Shown here piece after piece: positions 17,212-25,943 of a DNA stretch of 64,000 nucleotides (positions within the stretch are counted from its first letter, which is position 1; every line of letters begins with the position of its first letter). The notes beneath the pieces were generated by a model. The model did no database searches and was not told the origin of the DNA. It worked only from the letters and a program-made list of their open reading frames with translations. The stretch covers positions 1,178,001-1,242,000 of the forward strand of contig NZ_VEHL01000001.1 of NCBI RefSeq assembly GCF_007679965.1. Reading direction: 5' to 3'. Source of the DNA: Bordetella genomosp. 13 (GTDB lineage: Bacteria > Pseudomonadota > Gammaproteobacteria > Burkholderiales > Burkholderiaceae_B). The position numbers were made by a program, and so were the translations under genes.

Positions 17212-18207
17212 ATGCCTCTTATCCGCAATGCTTTTTCGTCATCGGCGCTGGCCGCCGTTCTAGCCGCCGCCCTGGCTGGCCCCGCCACGGCGTCGGCCCA
17301 GCAGTACCCTGCGCGGCCCGTCACGCTGGTGGTGCCGTTTTCGGCGGGCGGCGGGGTCGACGCCATGGCCCGCCTGCTGGCCGAGAAGCTGCGCGACACC
17401 CTGAAGCAGGGCGTGGTCGTGGAGAACAAGCCCGGGGCCAGCGGCATGCTGGGCGCGCAGTACGTGGCCAAGGCCTCGCCCGACGGCTATACGCTGCTGC
17501 TGGGTTCGGCCGGCGAGACCGCCATCAATCCGTACGTCTACGGCAACCGCATGCTGTATTCGCCGCAGAAGGACCTGGCGCCTGTCACGCTGGTGACGCG
17601 CGTGCCCAATGTGCTGGTGGTGGGACCCTCGCTGAAGGTGGCCAGCGTGGCCGAACTGGTGGCGCGCGCCAAGGCCAAGCCGGGCGCGCTGACCTACGCC
17701 ACCAGCGGCGTGGGCAATCCGCAGCACCTCAACGGCGAGCTGCTGCAGTCCCTGGCCGGCATCAAGATGACCCACGTGCCCTACAAGGGCGCCTCGGCGC
17801 AGCTGGCCGACGTGGCCAGCGGCAATGTGGACATGACCTTCGTCAGCTACGCGGGCGCGATTCCCTTCATCCAGAGCAAGCGCGTCGACGCGCTGGCCGT
17901 CACGTCGGCCCAGCGCGCCAGCTTCGCCAAGGACATTCCCGCCATCGCCGAGACCGCCGGCCTGCAGAAATACGGGCTGGAGAACTGGTTCGGCCTGTTC
18001 GCCCCGGCGCGCACGCCCGCGCCCGTCATCGACCGCATCAACGAGGCCGTGCGCCAGGCGCTGCAGGACCCGACGCTGGCGCAGCGCCTGCGCGAGCAGG
18101 GCGGCGAGCCGGCGGCCATGTCTGCGGCGGACTTCGCGGCGTTCATCAAGACCGAGAGCGCGCAGTACGAGACCATCGTGAAGCAAGCCAACATCACGGC
18201 GGAATGA
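17212..18207 (+). CDS. Bug/TctC-family tripartite tricarboxylate transporter receptor
   Basis: A 331-residue exported receptor. A signal peptide spans about 1-30 (cleavage after A-S-A), then Y-P-A-R-P-V-T-L-V-V-P-F-S-A-G-G opens the mature domain; V-V-E-N-K-P-G-A-S-G-M replaces the more usual D-N-R-P-G. GGAG at 17200 supports the ATG at 17212. It is divergent from the aconitase gene and overlaps the next gene by an ATGA, so receptor and lactonase are made together. A citrate- or tricarballylate-like ligand would fit the neighbours; this is inference. Confidence 0.93.
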   Translation: MPLIRNAFSSSALAAVLAAALAGPATASAQQYPARPVTLVVPFSAGGGVDAMARLLAEKLRDTLKQGVVVENKPGASGMLGAQYVAKASPDGYTLLLGSAGETAINPYVYGNRMLYSPQKDLAPVTLVTRVPNVLVVGPSLKVASVAELVARAKAKPGALTYATSGVGNPQHLNGELLQSLAGIKMTHVPYKGASAQLADVASGNVDMTFVSYAGAIPFIQSKRVDALAVTSAQRASFAKDIPAIAETAGLQKYGLENWFGLFAPARTPAPVIDRINEAVRQALQDPTLAQRLREQGGEPAAMSAADFAAFIKTESAQYETIVKQANITAE

Positions 18208-19292
18208 GCGACGCCATGCAAGGACACCGCGACAGGTATGCATACGTCGGCAGCCGCACCACACGCGAGCGCAGTGCGCGCGGGGAGGGCATCAGCGTGT
18301 TCCGCGTCGATCCGGCCACCGGACGGCTCGCGCCCGTGCAGGTGCTGGACGGCCTGGTCAACCCATCGTTCCTGGCGCTGAACGCGCGCGGCGACCGCCT
18401 GTACAGCGTGCACGGCGATACCACGCAGATCAGCGCATTCGCCGTGGACCGGGCCACGGGCCGGCTGGCGCACCTGAACACCCAGGATACGGGCGGCAGG
18501 AACCCGGTGCACCTGGCCATCGCGCCGGATGGCGGGCACGTGGTGGTGTCCAACCACATCGGCGCCAGCCTGGCGGTGCTGCCCATCGCGGAAGACGGAA
18601 CGCTGCGGCCGCTGTGCCAGTTGCTGCCGCTGCAGGGGCAGCCCGGCCCCCATCGGGTCGAACAGCCGCATGCCAAGCCGCACTTCAATCCGTTCACGCC
18701 CGATGGCGGCTTCGTGGTGGTGCCCGACAAGGGCCTGGACTGCGTGTTCTCGTTCCGCTTCCATGAAGGCAGGCTCGTGCCCGCCGAGCCGCCGCGCGTA
18801 GCCGCGCGCGAGAACGCCGGGCCGCGGCACATCGCCTTCCATCCGGCCGCGCCGTATGCGTATTGCATCAACGAGCTGGATTCCTCGGTGGTCACGTACC
18901 GCCTGGATCCGCGGACGGGCGCATTGCATCCCCTGCAGGTGCTGCCGTCGCTGCCCGAGGACTACACCGGCAACAGCCGCGCGGCCGCGATCCAGGTGGA
19001 TGGTCGGGGGCGGTATGTCTATGCCTCGAACCGCGGCCACGACAGCATCGCCGTGTTCCGCGTCGACGCGGACACGGGCCTGCTGCGCTGGCAGGGTGCC
19101 TGGGCCACGGGCGGGCGCACGCCGCGCCACATCGTGCTGGCGCCGGACGGCGCGCACCTCTACGCGCTGAACGAGGACAGCGACGGCATTGCCGTGTTCC
19201 GCGTGGATCCGGACGACGGCAGCCTGGCGCCCACTGGCCTGGCCACGCCCACGGGCAGTCCGGTCTGCATGGTGTTCTCGGCACCCGCCTAG
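18204..19292 (+). CDS. Lactonase family beta-propeller protein (6-phosphogluconolactonase/muconate-lactonizing-type fold)
   Basis: A 362-residue seven-bladed propeller. Repeats with the pattern G-I-S-V-F-R-V-D-P-A-T-G recur roughly every 50 residues (for example near 30, 80, 180, 225, 275 and 325). The C-terminal blades hold S-N-R-G-H-D-S-I-A-V and the H-I-V-L-A-P-D-G motif of the lactonase family. No signal peptide is visible. The family includes YbhE/Pgl and carboxy-cis,cis-muconate cyclase; the real substrate may be a lactone of the organic acid taken up with the co-translated Bug receptor. The start is fixed by the ATGA overlap at 18204-18207. Confidence 0.88.
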   Translation: MSDAMQGHRDRYAYVGSRTTRERSARGEGISVFRVDPATGRLAPVQVLDGLVNPSFLALNARGDRLYSVHGDTTQISAFAVDRATGRLAHLNTQDTGGRNPVHLAIAPDGGHVVVSNHIGASLAVLPIAEDGTLRPLCQLLPLQGQPGPHRVEQPHAKPHFNPFTPDGGFVVVPDKGLDCVFSFRFHEGRLVPAEPPRVAARENAGPRHIAFHPAAPYAYCINELDSSVVTYRLDPRTGALHPLQVLPSLPEDYTGNSRAAAIQVDGRGRYVYASNRGHDSIAVFRVDADTGLLRWQGAWATGGRTPRHIVLAPDGAHLYALNEDSDGIAVFRVDPDDGSLAPTGLATPTGSPVCMVFSAPA

Positions 19293-19452
19293 CGTGCCGC
19301 GCCGCGTGGGCAGCCGTCGGGCAGCCGTCGGCGGCGTGCAGTACCATCCGGAGGCTTGCGCCGGGCGCCTTGCCCGATGCCGTATCGGGCCACGCCGGTC
19401 CCGGCGCTCGCCCTCATGGCGGCACGCCGTGCCGCCCGGTCCGGAGACGTGG

Positions 19453-20151
19453 ATGAAGATGTCGGGTGCGCATGCCGCCTTGCTGGCGGGTCTGATCATG
19501 GCGGGCGTCTGCCCGCACGCGGCCCGGGCGGCCTACGTGGTGGTCGATACCGGCCACATGCGCGCGCATCCCGGCGCGGTCAGTCCTGGCGGCAAGGTCG
19601 AGTACGACTACAACCTGCAGGTCAGCGACGCGCTGGCGGCCGCCCTGGCCGCCGACGGGCAGCGCGTGGCACGCATGGCGGCCGACGGCAAGGACATCGC
19701 GCTGAAGGAGCGCACCGCCGCCCACCCGGACGCCGACTTCTTCGTATCCATTCATCACGACTCCATCCAGCAGGAATGGATCGATGCGGGACGGCGCCGC
19801 GAGTTCCGCGGATACTCCCTGTTCGTGTCCGAGAAGAATCCGGACTACGCGAAAAGCCTGGCCTGCGCGCGTGCCATCGGTACACAACTGCTTACCATCG
19901 GGGAGGTACCCTCCCTCTACCATCAGACCCCCATTCCCGGCGAAAATCGCCCGCTGATCGACGCGCGGCTGGGCATCCATCGCTTCGACGATCTCGTCGT
20001 CCTGAAGACCGCGGCCATGCCCGCGGTGCTGGTCGAGGTGGGCGTCATCGCCAACCCGGACGAAGAGCATCGGCTGGGCGAGCCGGCCGTCGTGCGCCGC
20101 CAGGCCGACGCCATCGCGCGCGGCATACGCGCGTGCATGCAGGGCAAGTGA
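19453..20151 (+). CDS. N-acetylmuramoyl-L-alanine amidase (Amidase_3 family), exported
   Basis: A 232-residue protein with a signal peptide (cleavage after A-R-A). The mature domain is Amidase_3: zinc ligands H in V-D-T-G-H, E in K-V-E-Y-D-Y-N and H in S-I-H-H-D-S, with the catalytic E in V-L-V-E-V-G-V-I-A-N. It would cleave the amide between N-acetylmuramic acid and L-alanine in the periplasm, for septum splitting or recycling. No SPOR or AMIN domain is present, so it is shorter than AmiC. Start is the ATG at 19453; earlier in-frame starts lie before the signal peptide. It is followed after 55 nt by an LprI-like gene, which may be functionally linked to cell-wall enzymes. Confidence 0.88.
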   Translation: MKMSGAHAALLAGLIMAGVCPHAARAAYVVVDTGHMRAHPGAVSPGGKVEYDYNLQVSDALAAALAADGQRVARMAADGKDIALKERTAAHPDADFFVSIHHDSIQQEWIDAGRRREFRGYSLFVSEKNPDYAKSLACARAIGTQLLTIGEVPSLYHQTPIPGENRPLIDARLGIHRFDDLVVLKTAAMPAVLVEVGVIANPDEEHRLGEPAVVRRQADAIARGIRACMQGK

Positions 20152-20206
20152 ACTTTCCGGTTTCAACCAAGCTGCCACGAACGTGGCGATCCGATGGAGC
20201 AAGAAC

Positions 20207-20593
20207 GTGAACAAGAAACTGATCGTTGCCGGGTTGTTGTTGGGTGCGCTGCCCACCGCGGGCGCGTGGGCGGCCGGCTGCGGCAAGCCGCGCAACGCCT
20301 TCGACCAGGTCTATTGCAAGAGCACCGAGTATTCGCAGGCCGACCGTGACCTGAACACGCAATACACCACGCTGCGCAAGACGCTGAACGAAGGCCAGCA
20401 GGCCACGCTGAGGAAGGCGCAGCTGGCCTGGATCAAGGAGCGCGACGAGGCCTGCAGCCTGGAAAAGCCCAACGGCTACTACGTCAACCTGACCTGCGCC
20501 ATGGACATGACGCAGGAGCGCGTGAGCGTGCTGAAAGAGCGCGAGCGCGAGTGCAAGAGCACGGGTTGCAACGACGCCAAGCTGGCGCAGTAA
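20207..20593 (+). CDS. Lysozyme inhibitor LprI-like (DUF1311) exported protein
   Basis: A 128-residue secreted protein started by GTG at 20207 behind GGAG; an alternative GTG lies 24 nt upstream. The signal peptide M-N-K-K-L-I-V-A-G-L-L ends near A-W-A-A. The mature part has the DUF1311 pattern: A-D-R-D-L-N-T-Q-Y-T-T-L, then L-R-K-A-Q-L-A-W-I-K-E-R-D-E-A-C, with several conserved cysteines probably in disulfides. Mycobacterial LprI inhibits lysozyme; most bacterial homologues are uncharacterised. Its position after a peptidoglycan amidase is compatible with a role in controlling muralytic enzymes. Confidence 0.85.
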   Translation: MNKKLIVAGLLLGALPTAGAWAAGCGKPRNAFDQVYCKSTEYSQADRDLNTQYTTLRKTLNEGQQATLRKAQLAWIKERDEACSLEKPNGYYVNLTCAMDMTQERVSVLKERERECKSTGCNDAKLAQ

Positions 20594-20611
20594 GCCGCGA
20601 GGGGGCCGGGG

Positions 20612-22036
20612 ATGTCTGCCGAACGCACCGACATCCCGGCCCGGCTGGATCGCCTGCCCTGGTCGCCCTGGCATTGGCGCGTCGTGCTGGCCCTGGGCGT
20701 GGCCTGGGTGCTGGATGGGCTGGAGGTCACGCTGGTGGGCGCCATCGGCGGCGTGCTGGAGCGCCCCGACACACTGGGCCTGAGCGCCACGCAGATCGGC
20801 GCCTCGGGCTCGCTGTACGTGGCCGGCGCGGTGGTCGGCGCGCTGGTCTTCGGCCGCATGACCGACCGGCTGGGACGCAAGCGCCTGTTCCTGGCCACGC
20901 TGGTCGTCTACATGCTGGGCACGCTGGCCACGGCCTTCGCGCCGGGTTTCGGCGCCTTCGCCGCGTGCCGCTTCGTCACGGGCCTGGGCATCGGCGGCGA
21001 GTATGCCGCCATCAATTCCGCCATCGACGAGCTGATCCCCGCGCGGGTGCGCGGCCGGGTCAGCCTGGCCATCAACAGCAGCTTCTGGCTGGGCGCCGCG
21101 CTGGGGGCGGGCCTGAGCCTGGTGCTGCTCGATCCCGCGGTGCTGGGGCCCGAGCTGGGCTGGCGCGCCGGCTTCCTGCTGGGCGCGGTGCTGGCGGTGG
21201 CCATTCTGCTGGTGCGCCGCCACGTGCCGGAAAGCCCGCGCTGGCTGATGATGCACGGCCGCACCGAAGAGGCCGAGCGCATCGTGGCGGCCATAGAACG
21301 GGAAGTGGCGGCTCGATGCGGCCCCTTGCCGCCGCCCGCGGGCAGCCTGGCCTACGTGCGGCAGGGCATGCCCACGCTGCGGCGGCTGGCCGACGTGCTG
21401 CTGCGCCAGTACCGGCAGCGCAGCGCCATGGTGCTGGCGCTGATGGTGTCGCAGGCCTTCCTGTACAACGCCATCTTCTTCACGTATTCGCTGGTGCTGA
21501 CGCGCTTCTACGAGGTGCCGGCCGCGCGGGCGGGGCTTTACATCTTTCCCTTCGCGCTGGGCAATGTGCTGGGCCCGCTGCTGCTGGGGCCGTTGTTCGA
21601 CCGTTGGGGGCGACGGCCCATGATCGCCGCCACCTACACGCTATCCGGCGTGGGGCTGTTGCTGACGGGCTGGGCGTTCATGAATGGATGGCTGGATGCG
21701 CGCGGCCAGGCCCTGTGCTGGTCCGGCGTGTTCTTTCTGGCCTCTGCGGCGGCCAGCTCGGCTTATCTGACCGTCAGCGAGGTGTTCCCGCTGGAGCTGC
21801 GGGCCGCGGCCATTGCCGTGTTCTATGCCATCGGCACCGGCGTGGGCGGCTTCGTGGCGCCCTGGCTGTTCGGCTCGTTGATCGGCAGCGGCAGCCGGCA
21901 GGCCGTGGCGGCCGGCTATGGGCTGGCCGCGGTGCTGGTCATCGTGGCAGGCCTGCTGGCGCTGCGCTACGCGGTGCCCGCCGAGCGCAAGCCGCTGGAA
22001 GAGGTGGCGCCGCCGCTGGGCAAGGACGGCGCCTGA
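20612..22036 (+). CDS. MFS transporter (metabolite:proton symporter type)
   Basis: A 474-residue, 12-helix permease. The loop after helix 2 shows G-R-M-T-D-R-L-G-R-K-R-L, the major facilitator signature, repeated in the second half as G-P-L-F-D-R-W-G-R-R-P-M. Helix-rich segments run from about 25 to 455, with a longer cytoplasmic loop near 215-255 containing P-E-S-P-R-W-L-M, a sugar-porter/organic-acid-porter feature. The closest functional group is probably the aromatic acid/organic acid symporters; the substrate is not readable. It is convergent with a Bug receptor gene with only 9 nt between the stops. Confidence 0.9.
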   Translation: MSAERTDIPARLDRLPWSPWHWRVVLALGVAWVLDGLEVTLVGAIGGVLERPDTLGLSATQIGASGSLYVAGAVVGALVFGRMTDRLGRKRLFLATLVVYMLGTLATAFAPGFGAFAACRFVTGLGIGGEYAAINSAIDELIPARVRGRVSLAINSSFWLGAALGAGLSLVLLDPAVLGPELGWRAGFLLGAVLAVAILLVRRHVPESPRWLMMHGRTEEAERIVAAIEREVAARCGPLPPPAGSLAYVRQGMPTLRRLADVLLRQYRQRSAMVLALMVSQAFLYNAIFFTYSLVLTRFYEVPAARAGLYIFPFALGNVLGPLLLGPLFDRWGRRPMIAATYTLSGVGLLLTGWAFMNGWLDARGQALCWSGVFFLASAAASSAYLTVSEVFPLELRAAAIAVFYAIGTGVGGFVAPWLFGSLIGSGSRQAVAAGYGLAAVLVIVAGLLALRYAVPAERKPLEEVAPPLGKDGA

Positions 22037-22045
22037 AGGCGGCGA

Positions 22046-23002
22046 TCAGCCGGCCTTCGCACCCGAGGCCTTCACCACCTTGCCCCAGCGATCCACTTCT
22101 TCCTGCACGAACGCGCTGAACGCCTCGGGCGTGCTGCCGGTGGCGATCAGGCCCTCGTCCAGCAGGCGCTTCTTGTTGCCCGCGTCCGACAGCACCTTCA
22201 CCGTGGCCTGCGACAGCTGCGCCACCAGCTTCGGATCCATGCCCTTGGGGCCCAGCAGGCCGTACCAGGCGCTGAAGTCGTAGCCCGGCAGCGTGTCGGC
22301 GATGGGCGGGATGTCGGGATAGTTCTCCATGCGCTTGGCGCTGCTGATGCCCAGCGGCTTGAGCACCTTGCCCTGCAACTGGCCCTTGGCCAGCGCCGCG
22401 CCGGCGAACATCAGCTGTACCTGACCGCCCAGCAGGTCGGTCATGGCGGGCGCCGTGCCCTTGTACGGCACCATCACCATGTCGATGCCGGCCTGCATCT
22501 TCAGGATCTCGCCGCCCAGGTGGCCGGCCGAGCCGATGCCCGGCAGCGCCATGTTCAGCTTGCCCGGCTCCTTCTTCGCCAGCGCGATCAGTTCCGGCAG
22601 CGTGTTGGCCTGGACGGACGGGTGCGCCAGCAGGATCGACGGCGCCGTGGCCACCGACGACACCGGCGAGAAGTCCTTGACCGGATCGAAGGCCAGGTTG
22701 GGATACAGCGTGGCGTTGATGGCGTGGCTCGTATAACAGACCAGCAGCGTGCGGCCGTCGGGCTCGGCATGCGCCACGGTCTGCGCCGCGATATTGCCGC
22801 CCGCGCCGGGGCGGTTGTCCACCACGAAGGTGCCGCCCATCGCGCGGGCCAGTTCCGCGGCCAGCAGGCGGGCCACCAGGTCGGTGCCGCCGCCGGGCGT
22901 GGCGCCCACGATGATGCGCGTGGGCACGCCCTGCGCGCGGGCCAGGCCGGATGCGGCCAGCATGCCGGCGCCCATGGCGCCCATGAAAGATCGTCTGTGC
23001 AT
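22046..23002 (-). CDS. Bug/TctC-family receptor with a possible Tat signal peptide
   Basis: A 318-residue Bug receptor. The leader is H-R-R-S-F-M-G-A-M-G-A-G-M-L, with a twin arginine before a short hydrophobic core, which resembles a Tat signal rather than the Sec leaders of the other four copies. The mature domain has I-I-V-G-A-T-P-G-G-G-T-D and V-V-D-N-R-P-G-A-G-G-N. The ATG at 23002 is chosen because AAGGAGA lies just before it. A LysR gene is divergent at 23215, so substrate-responsive control is likely. Its ligand is unknown. Confidence 0.92.
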   Translation of the reverse strand: MHRRSFMGAMGAGMLAASGLARAQGVPTRIIVGATPGGGTDLVARLLAAELARAMGGTFVVDNRPGAGGNIAAQTVAHAEPDGRTLLVCYTSHAINATLYPNLAFDPVKDFSPVSSVATAPSILLAHPSVQANTLPELIALAKKEPGKLNMALPGIGSAGHLGGEILKMQAGIDMVMVPYKGTAPAMTDLLGGQVQLMFAGAALAKGQLQGKVLKPLGISSAKRMENYPDIPPIADTLPGYDFSAWYGLLGPKGMDPKLVAQLSQATVKVLSDAGNKKRLLDEGLIATGSTPEAFSAFVQEEVDRWGKVVKASGAKAG

Positions 23003-23214
23003 GGTGTCTCCTTTGACGTTGTATTCGTTGGTCGCGACGGGGACTCTCGCGATCTGCATGGCCTTCGCCTGGGCCGCTGCCGCGCGCGGGCACGGCGGCC
23101 GCGGGCGTTTGAAGAATGTCTCGCTGTTGTCGTTCGCTCTTGGGGGTCTAGTCTAGTCAGAGCGGGCTTCATTAGAATAGCGAACTTCCTTTAGCTACTT
23201 CATAAGGGTTTTTG

Positions 23215-24108
23215 ATGAAGATCGAAACCTTCCGCACGCTCGAGGCCGTTTTGCAGACCGGCACCTTCGCCGGCGCCGCCAAGCAGATCAACGTCACGCC
23301 CAGCGCGGTCAGCATGCAGATGAAGCAGCTGGAGCTGTACGTGGGCAAGCCGCTGTTCGACCGGTCCGGCCTGCAGGCCAAGCCCAACCGCCTGGCGCAC
23401 GAGATCGCCGACAACATGCGGCAGGCGCTGCACAGCCTGGAGGCGCTGCGCGCCGGCAACAAGGTCGTGGTGGAAGGTGTGGTGCGGCTGGGCGTCATCG
23501 AATCGCTGCAGCCGGTGGTCCTGCCTGGCATCATGCATTACCTGCGCGCGCATCATCCGCGGCTGGAACTGCAATTGGTGCGCGGCCGCAGCAGCACCCT
23601 GATCGCCGACGTGAAGGCGGCCGAGATCGACTGCGCGCTGGTGGCCCAGCCAGTCACCGGCGGATCGGCGCGGTTGGCCTGGATGCCCATGCTCGAGCGC
23701 GAACTGGTGCTGATCGCGCCGCCCGGCACCAAGGACGCCAGCGCGTCCACCCTGTTCCGCCAGTACGACTGGATCCGCTACGACCGCAAGACGGTGTCGG
23801 GCGCGATGGCCGCGCAGTACGTGGCGGCCAACGTGCCCGAGATTCGCGGCACGCTGGAGTTCGACAGCGCGCCCGCCATTCGCGCCCTGGTCAGCGCCGG
23901 CCTGGGCATCTCGGTGCTGCAGGAGCCCGATCCCGTATCGCTGTTGGGCTATCCGGTGCGCATCGTCCGGCTGGGGCGCGGCGCCCCGGTGCTGACGCTG
24001 TCGATGGTGTCGCGCAAGTCCGACGACAGCCGCGTGCTGGCCGCGGTGCGCAGCGCCATGCAGGTCAGCCTGGCCTCGTTCCAGCGCCACACGGTGGCGG
24101 GCCGCTAG
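23215..24108 (+). CDS. LysR family transcriptional regulator
   Basis: A 297-residue regulator; the helix-turn-helix at 1-60 includes F-A-G-A-A-K-Q-I-N-V-T-P-S-A-V-S. The ligand domain extends to about 290. The ATG at 23215 is preferred over a TTG just before it. The gene is divergent from the Tat-type Bug receptor gene (212-nt gap), the usual arrangement for a LysR activator with its transport target. The effector is unknown. Confidence 0.9.
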   Translation: MKIETFRTLEAVLQTGTFAGAAKQINVTPSAVSMQMKQLELYVGKPLFDRSGLQAKPNRLAHEIADNMRQALHSLEALRAGNKVVVEGVVRLGVIESLQPVVLPGIMHYLRAHHPRLELQLVRGRSSTLIADVKAAEIDCALVAQPVTGGSARLAWMPMLERELVLIAPPGTKDASASTLFRQYDWIRYDRKTVSGAMAAQYVAANVPEIRGTLEFDSAPAIRALVSAGLGISVLQEPDPVSLLGYPVRIVRLGRGAPVLTLSMVSRKSDDSRVLAAVRSAMQVSLASFQRHTVAGR

Positions 24109-24213
24109 CACGCATCCCGCGCCTTTGGTTTCGGTCCGTTACGTTCGGCAGGGTGTGGCGCGCGAGGGGCTGGCTAAGATACGGGCCTCGACGCCCTCCG
24201 CCGCATCACCGCC

Positions 24214-25440
24214 ATGACGACATTGGTCCAGCGATACCGTGCACGCCTGTTGCCCGCCGTGGTGGCGGGCTTTTTATTGTGCGCGCAGGGCGCTTCCCAC
24301 GCCGCGCCCCGCCAGCAGGGTGAGATCCCGGCCGCCGAGGCCACGCGCGAGATGACCGTGGACGTGCCGCAATTGCCCGAGCTGGCCTTCCGCATGGACA
24401 CGCCCGAGGATCTGTCGTGGAAGACGGACGGTCGGGAGATGAAGGGCCTGGAAGCCTCGGGCATGATCGACGGCTTCGCGCGCCTGATGATCGGCGAGAA
24501 CGCGCAGCGGCCCGACAGGCTGCGCATCACCGTGTACGTGGCCAACGTCGTGCCCACGCGCGCGGCGGTGCCGCTGGATTACGCCCGGCTGATGGCCAAG
24601 GGCTTCGGCAACGGGGAAGACGAGGAGGACGTCGTCGATGATGACGCGGGCGACACTGTCAGCGCCAACGTCACCACCGACGTGACGCGGGACGAGAACC
24701 TCGACGCCATCGGACCGCTGCGCAGCGTGATCAGCGTGTGGCGGCGCGGGCTGAAGGTGCTCATCGTGCGTGCCGACATGAGCCCGTCGGCGGCGGGCGA
24801 GTTGATTCCCCGCATGCGCCAGATGATGCGCTCGCTGGTCTTCCTGCACCCGATGGCGTCGGATCCGCTGATGGACGCCATGGTGGACCACGTGGTGCGG
24901 CTGCCGTCGGGCAAGGACCTGCATTTCAAGCTGCCGCCGCACTGGCGCGCGGTCGGCGCCTGGGACGAGGACGGCTTCTCCTCGCAGATGTTCCAGGATG
25001 GCGCCAACGTGAACAGCCCCAACTACGTGCTGGTGTTCGGCATCGGAGGCCAGGCGAAGTACGAGATGAGCCCGGAGCTGCTGCGCGGCGGCGCCGACAT
25101 GGTGTCGCAGCACATGCTGGACGTGCTGTGGCCCCGCAACGGATATGCGCACCGCAAGATGCTGTCCGCCAGCCGCGTGCTGGGGGCGGACCGGGTGTCC
25201 GCACTGGACGTCATGTTCGTGGACACCCTCACCTCGGACAAGCCGGTGGAGCAGGAGCTGGGGGCGTCCTCGTACCTGCTGGCCCTGCGCGGCGAGCATC
25301 CCCCGGTGATCGGCTTCTCGGCGCTGGCCGCGACCGGAGGCTCGACCTTCGAGGAGATGGGCGCGCTGATGCACACGAACTTCGTGCAGCAATTGCTGGT
25401 GGATTCGATGGAGAGGGCGGCGGGGACGCTGGGCAGATAG
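24214..25440 (+). CDS. Exported protein of unknown function
   Basis: I do not recognise this 408-residue protein. It has a signal peptide (basic start, hydrophobic core L-L-P-A-V-V-A-G-F-L-L, cleavage near S-H-A-A). The mature part has two similar-sized halves, about 45-220 and 225-400, divided by a segment near 222-232. The first half contains a very acidic loop, G-E-D-E-E-D-V-V-D-D-D-A-G-D, near 135-148. No catalytic motif, lipobox or transmembrane helix is visible. Base composition matches the neighbours, so it is probably a native gene. It stands alone between a LysR gene and a tautomerase gene on the opposite strand. Confidence 0.75.
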   Translation: MTTLVQRYRARLLPAVVAGFLLCAQGASHAAPRQQGEIPAAEATREMTVDVPQLPELAFRMDTPEDLSWKTDGREMKGLEASGMIDGFARLMIGENAQRPDRLRITVYVANVVPTRAAVPLDYARLMAKGFGNGEDEEDVVDDDAGDTVSANVTTDVTRDENLDAIGPLRSVISVWRRGLKVLIVRADMSPSAAGELIPRMRQMMRSLVFLHPMASDPLMDAMVDHVVRLPSGKDLHFKLPPHWRAVGAWDEDGFSSQMFQDGANVNSPNYVLVFGIGGQAKYEMSPELLRGGADMVSQHMLDVLWPRNGYAHRKMLSASRVLGADRVSALDVMFVDTLTSDKPVEQELGASSYLLALRGEHPPVIGFSALAATGGSTFEEMGALMHTNFVQQLLVDSMERAAGTLGR

Positions 25441-25462
25441 CCCCCGCCAATCCGGCCCGCCT

Positions 25463-25843
25463 TTATGCATACTGGGCCAATCCATGGCCCATGGACCAGT
25501 TCTCCGGGGCGACTTCGACGATGTTCACGAACACGTCTTCGCCGCGCACGCCTGGGCTTTCGCCGAGCCGTTGCGCGATGCGCTGGTACAACGCCTTCTT
25601 CTGTTCCAGGCTGCGCGTGGCGTTCGCGGTGATCTGGATGAACACCAGGTCGTCACTGCGCGCCACGTCCAGGTATGACGCGCCGTAGCGGAAGTCGGCG
25701 GCATCGTGTTCGGAGACGGTCATGAACTGGTCGTCCTCGGGTACGTTGAACGTTTCTCGCATGGCTTGGTAAACGCCGTCGCAGAGCGCCTGCCGATAGG
25801 CGGGAGACTTTCCGGCGCGCAGGGAAATACGGACGAATGGCAT
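25463..25843 (-). CDS. Tautomerase family protein (Tautomerase_2 type)
   Basis: A 126-residue protein beginning M-P-F-V-R-I-S; removal of Met would expose the catalytic N-terminal proline of the 4-oxalocrotonate tautomerase/MIF superfamily. Length and the fused two-motif shape fit the longer Tautomerase_2 group rather than 62-residue XylH. Such proteins isomerise enol/keto acids or act on halogenated acids. It is divergent from a LysR gene across a long dyad, so control by that regulator is likely. The ATG at 25843 follows GGAACCG on the minus strand. Confidence 0.85.
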   Translation of the reverse strand: MPFVRISLRAGKSPAYRQALCDGVYQAMRETFNVPEDDQFMTVSEHDAADFRYGASYLDVARSDDLVFIQITANATRSLEQKKALYQRIAQRLGESPGVRGEDVFVNIVEVAPENWSMGHGLAQYA

Positions 25844-25888
25844 GACGGTTCCTTTCTGGTGGGTGAGGCTGGAACCTTATGGTCTATC

Positions 25889-25943
25889 ATTCATTTCAAC
25901 AAGATATCCTTAGAGATAATAGAGATAACTGTTTGAAATGAAT
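25889..25943. promoter_or_regulatory. Long inverted repeat spanning the tautomerase/lysR divergent promoter
   Basis: ATTCATTTCAA at 25889-25899 is repeated inverted as TTGAAATGAAT at 25933-25943, a perfect 11-base match. The right arm covers the LysR start codon at 25938. Binding to both arms could repress the regulator and shape the shared promoter. The AT-rich spacer holds AGAGATAAT and AGAGATAAC in tandem. Confidence 0.55.

Noticed and set aside
19313..19340. Tandem GGGCAGCCGTCG pair before the amidase gene
   Set aside because: Only two short GC-rich copies with no conserved spacing to a gene, which is easily explained by chance.
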